Shown here: positions 6,240 through 7,372 of the stretch, one piece after another
How positions within the stretch are numbered: the first letter of the stretch is position 1
Layout of the letters: the number at the start of each line of letters is the position of its first letter
From: JAFCBV01 sp965370715
Lineage (GTDB): Archaea; EX4484-52; B79-G9
Assembly: GCA_965370715.1 (NCBI GenBank)
Contig: CBDUVQ010000045.1
Location: 1 to 7,372 of the forward strand
Reading direction: 5' to 3'
DNA: 7,372 nucleotides
Made by a program: the position numbers and the translations under genes
The notes under the pieces: model-generated
The model's database searches: none
Told to the model about the DNA's origin: nothing
The model's input: the letters and a program-made list of their open reading frames with translations, nothing else

Positions 6240-6905
6240 TTATTCACCTCTTGCTTTTCTCACCGCAGCTTCAGCGAGAATTAATGTCGTATCAATAAGT
6301 TCAACGCCTGTGGCGTTTTGTGTTGTAATAAGCGGGAGTTCGGTGCATCCAAGAATTACGGCCTCGGCACCATCTAATGCCATTCTTCGAATAATTTCAT
6401 TTACAGAATCTCTATCCTTAGAACATTTATTCCCGCCGAGAATATTGAGAATTATTCGTGTCACTTTTTCCTGCTCAAGATCGGTTGGCTCGATAAGCTG
6501 TGTTCCGAAGCCATTAAGTGCTCTTAAATAAACCCCTGTCTTAATTGTAAGAAATGTTGAGATTAGACCAACTTTTCGATATTTAGCTGATTGAATATAT
6601 CGCGTGGTTTCATCCACAATACTAATTAATGGTATTTTGATATTGATTTCTGCTTCTTTCAAAATACAGTCCGCAGTATTACAGGGGATTACAACAAAAT
6701 CAGCACCAGCCATTTGCAATTTCTTAATAGCTTCTGTTAAGAGAGGACGAACAGTTGATGTTTTGGAGACAACATCCGGCAGAGGCAGATTATAGATGAA
6801 TATTTTAGGATAGTCGGCATCATATCTCGCTTCGTATCGTCTCTGAAAAAGGCGGATTATTTTCATGTATAAATCCGAAGTTGCTTCAGGCCCCATACCG
6901 CCCAA
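6240..6905 (-). CDS. Aspartate/glutamate racemase family protein, start unresolved
   Basis: This is a member of the cofactor-independent Asp/Glu racemase superfamily, which interconverts L- and D-amino acids using two cysteines. Numbering from the TTG at 6905 (221 residues), the first catalytic cysteine is 75 in IPCNTADC and the second is 187 in LGCTELP. Other family marks are GGMGPEAT near the start, IVDET (96-100), TGVY (123-126) and a C-terminal VELIDTT. The histidine usual after PCNTA is Asp here. The frame is open upstream to a TAG at 6953-6951 and encodes WKTIGILGG just before the TTG. That is the conserved first strand, so the TTG start is almost certainly too short. No ATG, GTG or TTG exists in that extension. 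A rare ATC start (6947) or a one-base indel after the ATG at 6924 are the main explanations. The substrate is not certain, aspartate being the family default. Confidence 0.87.
   Translation of the reverse strand: MGGMGPEATSDLYMKIIRLFQRRYEARYDADYPKIFIYNLPLPDVVSKTSTVRPLLTEAIKKLQMAGADFVVIPCNTADCILKEAEINIKIPLISIVDETTRYIQSAKYRKVGLISTFLTIKTGVYLRALNGFGTQLIEPTDLEQEKVTRIILNILGGNKCSKDRDSVNEIIRRMALDGAEAVILGCTELPLITTQNATGVELIDTTLILAEAAVRKARGE
6244..6250 (-). promoter_or_regulatory. Strong Shine-Dalgarno at the racemase/unknown gene junction
   Basis: GAGGTGA on the minus strand overlaps the last codons of the racemase-family gene. It stands five bases before an ATG at 6238-6236, which reads one base out of frame with the downstream 296-residue protein and soon stops. 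To the preferred in-frame ATG at 6228 the spacing is 15 bases, longer than usual. A weaker GGTG at 6236-6233 is four bases from 6228 and may serve instead. Translational coupling to the racemase is likely. Confidence 0.5.
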
Positions 6906-6961
6906 AATGCCTATGGTTTTCCATTTATCTGTCTTGTCTTTTTTGATGAACTAAATCACGC

Positions 6962-7267
6962 TTATTGAATATCGCATTCTCTCTTAACATTTTCTTTACC
7001 CCCGTCCATTATTTTCTCCACACTAACCAAGCAATTGTCAAGATTCAGTGCAGAAACATAAACACGCCCTTTGCAATCCAGCTTGCGCTTTAAGAATAAC
7101 AGGTCATTGCCGCGCTCAAAACCAAGCATCACGAAAGCCTTGCGCCTGAATTGAAGTTGGTTTCTGATTTGCGCTGGAACCTGAAGTCTTCCTTTTGTAT
7201 CAGGTCTTGCAGTGAAAAATTTTACCTTATTCAGAATAAGTGCGTCTTCGTTCGTGAAGACATCCAC
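6962..7267 (-). CDS. Small MraZ/AbrB-like protein with two KGR half-motifs
   Basis: The protein has 101 residues from a GTG at 7267. It carries two copies of the DxKGR signature of AbrB/SpoVT/MraZ swapped-hairpin folds. The first, RPDTKGRLQVPAQIRNQL (21-38), includes the usual proline and arginine. The second, RKLDCKGRVYVSAL (61-74), has lost the proline. A tandem of two such half-domains is the layout of MraZ, though this protein is shorter than bacterial MraZ (about 140). Family members bind DNA as ring or dimer assemblies and often regulate their own operon, so a DNA-binding regulator is the best inference. The start is uncertain: the frame is open upstream to a TAG at 7324-7322 with no ATG, and GGTGAA at 7303-7298 precedes an out-of-frame ATG at 7293. 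It is the first visible gene of the minus-strand cluster leading to HisRS. Confidence 0.72.
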   Translation of the reverse strand: MDVFTNEDALILNKVKFFTARPDTKGRLQVPAQIRNQLQFRRKAFVMLGFERGNDLLFLKRKLDCKGRVYVSALNLDNCLVSVEKIMDGGKENVKRECDIQ

Positions 7268-7344
7268 CGCTTGTGAAGATATTCGCCTGACATCAATTTC
7301 ACCGAATTTAGTTGCATTGACCTAAGACGGTAAAATGTCCCATT

Positions 7345-7361
7345 CAAATAAAAAACCTTTC
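7345..7361 (-). promoter_or_regulatory. Possible BRE/TATA promoter for the MraZ-like operon
   Basis: On the minus strand GAAAG (7361-7357) is followed by GTTTTTTATTTG (7356-7345). The first nine bases, GAAAGGTTT, are identical to the promoter proposed for the partial gene at 717-704. Transcription would start near 7327. The leader to the GTG at 7267 would be about 60 bases. The TATA part is a poor match, so confidence is low. Confidence 0.35.
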
Positions 7362-7372
7362 AATCGGTTTTT
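7351..7372. repeat. Perfect 7-bp inverted repeat at the right edge, possible terminator
   Basis: AAAAACC (7351-7357) and GGTTTTT (7366-7372) are perfect inverted copies around an 8-base loop, ending in a T-run on both strands. The layout mirrors the terminator at 4039-4065. It may end a minus-strand gene lying to the right of the window. It overlaps the possible promoter at 7345-7361, so the two readings compete. The window stops at the repeat, so the arm may be longer. Confidence 0.3.

Noticed and set aside
1..7372. CRISPR array, insertion sequence, toxin-antitoxin pair or integration site
   Set aside because: No regularly spaced repeats, terminal inverted repeats with a transposase, or integrase are visible. 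The AbrB-like gene is not next to a recognisable toxin.

Overview
The window is a compact, gene-dense stretch of an archaeal genome. The clearest sign is a full-length small subunit of the archaeal/eukaryotic clamp loader (RFC). Supporting signs are BRE/TATA-like promoter elements, Shine-Dalgarno sites of the GGTGAT type, and a ferredoxin resembling the single-cluster ferredoxins of Thermococcales. Gaps are short (17 bp between divergent genes, 12 bp between convergent ones), which would suit a small, streamlined genome. I cannot place the lineage more precisely by eye; an uncultivated DPANN-type archaeon is a guess.

Layout, left to right. 1-675 (minus) is the N-terminal 225 codons of an unrecognised protein that runs off the left edge, with its own promoter in the 97-bp gap to the next gene. 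773-1720 (minus) is the RFC small subunit. Diverging from it across 17 bp is a plus-strand pair: a large secreted transglutaminase-like protein (1759-3849, possibly from 1738) and, 11 bp downstream with a good ribosome binding site, a 59-residue ferredoxin (3861-4040) that is easily missed because of its size. The ferredoxin meets the minus-strand histidyl-tRNA synthetase (stop at 4053) head-on. A 9-bp A/T inverted repeat spans both stop codons and looks like a shared bidirectional terminator.

The right half is a tight minus-strand cluster, transcribed right to left: a small protein with two MraZ/AbrB-like half-motifs (6962-7267), an aspartate/glutamate racemase-family protein (6240 to about 6905, reading frame open to 6950), an unrecognised protein of about 296 residues (5338-6228), and HisRS (4053-5321). 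Spacing suggests one operon, with a possible promoter at 7345-7361. What joins the four genes functionally is unclear. HisRS is housekeeping, the first gene may be a regulator, and the middle two could be an accessory metabolic pair.

The main oddities are these. The racemase has no ATG, GTG or TTG that would include its conserved N-terminal strand. Three consecutive genes in this cluster each have an ATG out of frame with the main reading frame, and two of those ATGs have good ribosome binding sites. The ferredoxin has surplus cysteines in a non-standard arrangement. I found no CRISPR array, transposon, tRNA, rRNA or recognisable defence system, and no single compelling new system. The best candidate for new biology is the unknown-protein/racemase/MraZ-like cluster upstream of HisRS.
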